Origin: Aporrectodea caliginosa
Lineage: Eukaryota > Annelida > Clitellata > Crassiclitellata > Lumbricidae
Direction: 5' to 3'
Length of the DNA: 64,000 nt
NCBI GenBank assembly: GCA_020284085.1
Contig: JACEVL010000481.1
Coordinates: forward strand, 522,001 to 586,000
How positions within the stretch are numbered: the first letter of the stretch is position 1; each line of letters begins with the position of its first letter. Positions 60,569 through 64,000 of the stretch are shown here, piece by piece. A model generated the notes under the pieces. It saw only the letters and a program-made list of their open reading frames with translations, had not been told where the DNA came from and did no database searches. A program made the position numbers and the translations under genes.

Positions 60569-60867
60569 GTGGAGAACTTTACACCGGAGTCATCCATCGA
60601 GTTTTCAGCGCAAATCGTATCATAATAGCAGCCAGCATCACATCTATCTTCATCTCCCTGATGGTTGTAATGTACATAATCAGCACATTTCGACGACAAT
60701 CCAGCATGTTTCGAACCATCAGACAACAGGCACAGACCATTGCCGACCATCAAGACACATATCTGAACCCACCTCCATACGACTTCTCTCTATCAATCGC
60801 AGCATCTTATGTGGACAATCCACCAATATATACACGAAATTCGACTGGAGGAGATGATTGTATATAA
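60569..60867 (+). CDS. same membrane protein, last exon: transmembrane helix and PPPY tail
   Basis: After the acceptor TACATAG the frame continues GELYTGVIHRVFSANR. A single hydrophobic helix follows (IIIAASITSIFISLMVVMYI), then basic FRR and a cytoplasmic tail of about 50 residues. The tail has NPPPYDF, a PPxY motif that binds WW domains such as those of NEDD4-family ubiquitin ligases, and a second Pro-rich NPPIY. The stop TAA is at 60865-60867. LDLa plus one membrane helix plus PPxY recalls the LDLRAD3 and LDLRAD4/PMEPA1 group. A CUB-LDLa-TM layout as in Neto proteins is an alternative. Joining the two exons keeps one frame, which supports both. Confidence 0.75.
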
Positions 60868-61807
60868 ACTATCTATCTGAATAAGTTTTGTGTTTAGTAA
60901 TTTTGGTATTATATACAATTTCTTTCATGGGCTCATTTTAGTTGCGAAAATCAGTATATTACAGGTTGAGAAACATCATAAAACATCAGAGTTAGTAGAA
61001 ACATAGCATATGCGAGTCTTTTGATGCCCTAGGAGAGAATAAATGTAAGTTTACTTAGCAGAATAGGTTACAAAGATTCATGAGATTAAGGTTTCTTACT
61101 TCAAATAGCTTGATGAAGTTGAAACTTTTATGTTACAAGTGTTGAAAGAATGAGTGTTTGCATTATTCAAATATGAACTTTATGGCAGAATTGCGAATGA
61201 TGAGAGAACATTGAGTCCTTTAAGATGCGTAAACACATGGAATGATGGTTTTTCACACTAAGTATACTATAAAGAATGGTACCTATATGTGCTTGGCTAC
61301 AAATAGCAAGTTTTAATGTGATGTGATTTGGAGACGTGCGACGCGTGGAAAGCAAAGTGATATGGATGTATGCACATGGCTTGGATAGGTAAACTGACAG
61401 ATGTTGATAGTGGAACGAATTTAGAATTGGTTAAGATGAAGAATCGTAATAGGATTGTGAAATGTATCGTTTTTGCGCGAAGAGACATGGAAAAGTTTAC
61501 TGCAGAATGGTTAAGCATGCAGATGTAGTTTGGTGAAAAGCTATGTCTTCGTTGAAATTCACGTGCAAAGTCTGCACAATACGAATATTACATCAGATGT
61601 GCGATGAAACTGATAATATGCATAGGATGAAACACCAATTTGTTGAAAAGAAGAGTTTGTAAATGAAATATATGTGAAAAAACATGTGAATAGAGACCCT
61701 TTTGATGATTTCAACTGGTTGAGCTACTGTGTGTGTGAAAGTTCTAGCTGGGAGTTGTTATGTACTTTGATGAAAATAAGCTTGGTTTCGATTGAATTGT
61801 ATAGGTA
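60868..61807. other. 3'UTR and AT-rich sequence before the inverted repeat
   Basis: AATAAA at 61038-61043 may end the LDLa gene's 3'UTR. From 61100 to 61807 the sequence is rich in GATGAAA/GTATGAA words with no gene. It may already belong to the left arm of the inverted repeat, whose partner would lie right of the window. Confidence 0.4.
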
Positions 61808-62581
61808 TAGTGTATAAATGTCACATTTTTCAGAATTCATGTGATTGAACTGTTATTTGTGGTAGTTCTAACAGTAGAGCGACCATTCATATACCTACAA
61901 TTTGTGCAATAAGAGTGATTTCCTATTTAAACATGACGCATTTTTAGAGAATTCTAGAGATTGAATCGATAAGTATAGTTATTCGTAGGGTTGAAGTTTA
62001 TTCATGAGATGTCATTTGTGCTCATTTTGTAGAAACGAGAGTTATTTTGCATACGAAAAGTATGGAAACTATGTAATTTTGATGAATTTAGTTGGTGAAA
62101 CTAATATGTATGAAGTTCTAGCGGAAGGTTATACCATAAGAGCGAAGAACATAGTGGTAATTTGCATGAAACTTTGCTTCTTTGAATGAACCAAGCATGT
62201 AAAAAGATGTATTTTGGAGAGTTATAGTTATTGAAAAGAGTAGAACGACTCTAGTATACGAACACAAGGTGGATTATTTCAGTAATATGACTTCAAGACA
62301 TTGTAAAAGTTTGCTCCGTCGAAGATATTGACACAATAAATTTGATCAAGTTCGTCAATTTTATTCGATTTTCAACATCAAAGCATTCAAGTTTACATAA
62401 ACAACACTAACATATACATCTCTTATACCTAGAAAATTCTGAATATGTCAATTTATGTTGATATTAGTCTAAGAAACACAAAGTCGCTAGCGTCTTTGCA
62501 CATCTCAGAACGTTCGATAGATGGCGCAAGAGGGTCGCGTCTCCGCACATTCGATAGATGGCGCAAGAGTCGAGTTAAAAA
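61808..62581. repeat. perfect inverted repeat, left arm (at least 774 bp)
   Basis: Position x in this arm pairs with position 125808 minus x. The arm matches the reverse complement of 63227-64000 wherever compared, with no difference seen. The outer limit is unknown because the right arm is cut by the window edge. Inner end at a poly-A run (62577-62586). An identical 61-residue ORF on opposite strands in the two arms (62004 and 63804) is a consequence of the symmetry and has no recognisable domain. Confidence 0.97.
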
Positions 62582-62633
62582 AAAAATTTCAAGCATCTCC
62601 ATATGTTATGATATTTGTTGATCCTGAAAAGCA

Positions 62634-63131
62634 CTAAGCCATATATATTCTCACAGTACCAAGGATCCGTTCTTCACATAACACACAAAAATGCGCAGCA
62701 TCAGCACAAGATTCGCAACAAACTATGTGACAACATGGTAGATACAGAGTTTCCACTTGGTGTACTTTACAGTTTCTGCAAATAATAGAAGATTTCAACC
62801 TTTCATTTTCCGATTTCAGACGCATGATACGATAACACGGTGAACTTTCCAAGAATTGAGTTTTGCAAGGTTTTACAACATGTTCGGTATTTCCATCGGT
62901 TTCAGTCAAACAGCTTTGATATCGACCTGTTTCATCCAGTGGCTCGTCCATTCGACTGTTAAGCAGTTGAATATTTTCGTCTGAATCATGATTGTGTAGT
63001 TTTACATTGTCCTGTGCATTTCCAACAAGTTGTACCACACACCTGTGACATTGGCACTTTTCGAAATCATTGAAATTCATTAGGTCGTTGAACATCCAGC
63101 CTTCTTCTTCTTCTTTGTGTGTTAAATCCAT
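62634..63131 (-). CDS. RING-finger protein of the IAP type (no BIR domain), inside the inverted repeat
   Basis: This 165-residue frame lies wholly in the 645-bp spacer between the repeat arms. Residues 118-152 form a RING finger with spacing C-x2-C-x11-C-x-H-x3-C-x2-C-x6-C-x2-C (C118, C121, C133, H135, C139, C142, C149, C152). The LPCCHIVCCESCA core and C-terminal GTVRIYMA match inhibitor-of-apoptosis RINGs, which sit at the extreme C-terminus and act as ubiquitin ligases. A short Lys/Glu-rich helix (MRLKSENERLKSS) precedes it. The N-terminal 100 residues are acidic with CQCHRC but show no BIR zinc module. The ATG (63129-63131) is the first in frame; whether an upstream exon exists is unknown. 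It may be a passenger gene of a mobile or virus-derived element, or a host IAP-like gene. RING identity is firm, role is inferred. Confidence 0.8.
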   Translation of the reverse strand: MDLTHKEEEEGWMFNDLMNFNDFEKCQCHRCVVQLVGNAQDNVKLHNHDSDENIQLLNSRMDEPLDETGRYQSCLTETDGNTEHVVKPCKTQFLESSPCYRIMRLKSENERLKSSIICRNCKVHQVETLYLPCCHIVCCESCADAAHFCVLCEERILGTVRIYMA

Positions 63132-63226
63132 ATTTCAGCAAATATTTCACAGACTTTCCACGTTTACTGTTGATGAACACTCGAACAATAATAGTAATCA
63201 TAGCTAAGAAAGACCTCTTTTATGAA

Positions 63227-64000
63227 TTTTTAACTCGACTCTTGCGCCATCTATCGAATGTGCGGAGACGCGACCCTCTTGCGCCATCTATCGAACGTTC
63301 TGAGATGTGCAAAGACGCTAGCGACTTTGTGTTTCTTAGACTAATATCAACATAAATTGACATATTCAGAATTTTCTAGGTATAAGAGATGTATATGTTA
63401 GTGTTGTTTATGTAAACTTGAATGCTTTGATGTTGAAAATCGAATAAAATTGACGAACTTGATCAAATTTATTGTGTCAATATCTTCGACGGAGCAAACT
63501 TTTACAATGTCTTGAAGTCATATTACTGAAATAATCCACCTTGTGTTCGTATACTAGAGTCGTTCTACTCTTTTCAATAACTATAACTCTCCAAAATACA
63601 TCTTTTTACATGCTTGGTTCATTCAAAGAAGCAAAGTTTCATGCAAATTACCACTATGTTCTTCGCTCTTATGGTATAACCTTCCGCTAGAACTTCATAC
63701 ATATTAGTTTCACCAACTAAATTCATCAAAATTACATAGTTTCCATACTTTTCGTATGCAAAATAACTCTCGTTTCTACAAAATGAGCACAAATGACATC
63801 TCATGAATAAACTTCAACCCTACGAATAACTATACTTATCGATTCAATCTCTAGAATTCTCTAAAAATGCGTCATGTTTAAATAGGAAATCACTCTTATT
63901 GCACAAATTGTAGGTATATGAATGGTCGCTCTACTGTTAGAACTACCACAAATAACAGTTCAATCACATGAATTCTGAAAAATGTGACATTTATACACTA
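63227..64000. repeat. perfect inverted repeat, right arm (truncated by window end)
   Basis: Reverse complement of 61808-62581. The arm runs to the last base of the window, so its true length is greater or unknown. Its inner end is at TTTTTAACTCGACTC. Both arms contain two copies of TTCGATAGATGGCGCAAGAG (or its complement) close to their inner ends. Confidence 0.97.

Noticed and set aside
62004..62189. 61-residue ORF, present identically on the other strand at 63619-63804
   Set aside because: The duplication is caused by the inverted repeat and the sequence has no recognisable motif; the codons look random and AT-rich.

Overview
The window is eukaryotic and almost certainly from a marine invertebrate of the lophotrochozoan (spiralian) type. 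Reasons: genes are split by GT-AG introns, coding density is very low, and most of the sequence is degraded LINEs, tRNA-derived SINEs, hAT-like and piggyBac-like transposons and satellites. The one complete neuropeptide precursor encodes W(X6-7)Wamide peptides ending in Arg-Val-Trp or Arg-Ala-Trp, a form I associate with annelids and related phyla. The species cannot be named from sequence alone.

Layout. Positions 1-17624 read best as the distal part of a very large intron of a Onecut (HNF6-class) homeobox gene. Its last coding exon (17625-17977, + strand) carries the whole homeodomain with the diagnostic Phe48/Met50 pair. The intron holds several transposons with recognisable ends (3333-3692, 8300-9414, 13019-13575, 13588-14025, 15096-15528, 15719-16509), tiny piggyBac-like palindromes and SINEs. 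From 18 to 25 kb there is 3'UTR, T-rich intergenic DNA, SINE and LINE pieces. From 25.5 to 34.7 kb lies a hAT-like element whose two ends are still visible; its interior is occupied by a 6.8-kb purine-rich minisatellite (27.54-34.33 kb). From 35 to 50 kb there are LINE 3' ends, two more hAT-type elements (39235-39425 and 42592-43558) and microsatellites.

A myoinhibitory-peptide / allatostatin-B-type precursor is at 50851-51660 (+). A + strand CR1/Jockey-like LINE (53360-55152) appears to have inserted into an older minus-strand LINE (52930-53355). From 56 to 59.5 kb three tandem-repeat families follow each other. At 59916-60867 are the last two exons of a membrane protein with an LDL-receptor class A module, a transmembrane helix and a PPPY motif. 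The window ends inside a perfect inverted repeat (arms 61808-62581 and 63227-64000, the second cut by the window edge) enclosing a minus-strand ORF with an IAP-type C-terminal RING finger (62634-63131).

The genes show no operon-like relation: they are a developmental transcription factor, a secreted neuropeptide precursor, a membrane receptor-like protein and a probable ubiquitin ligase or mobile-element passenger. The most unusual objects are the RING ORF inside the inverted repeat, the hAT element swollen by a minisatellite with two diverged unit types, the back-to-back pair of small transposons at 13.0-14.0 kb, the short palindromic TTAA elements, and the interleaved complementary segments at the 3' end of the LINE.
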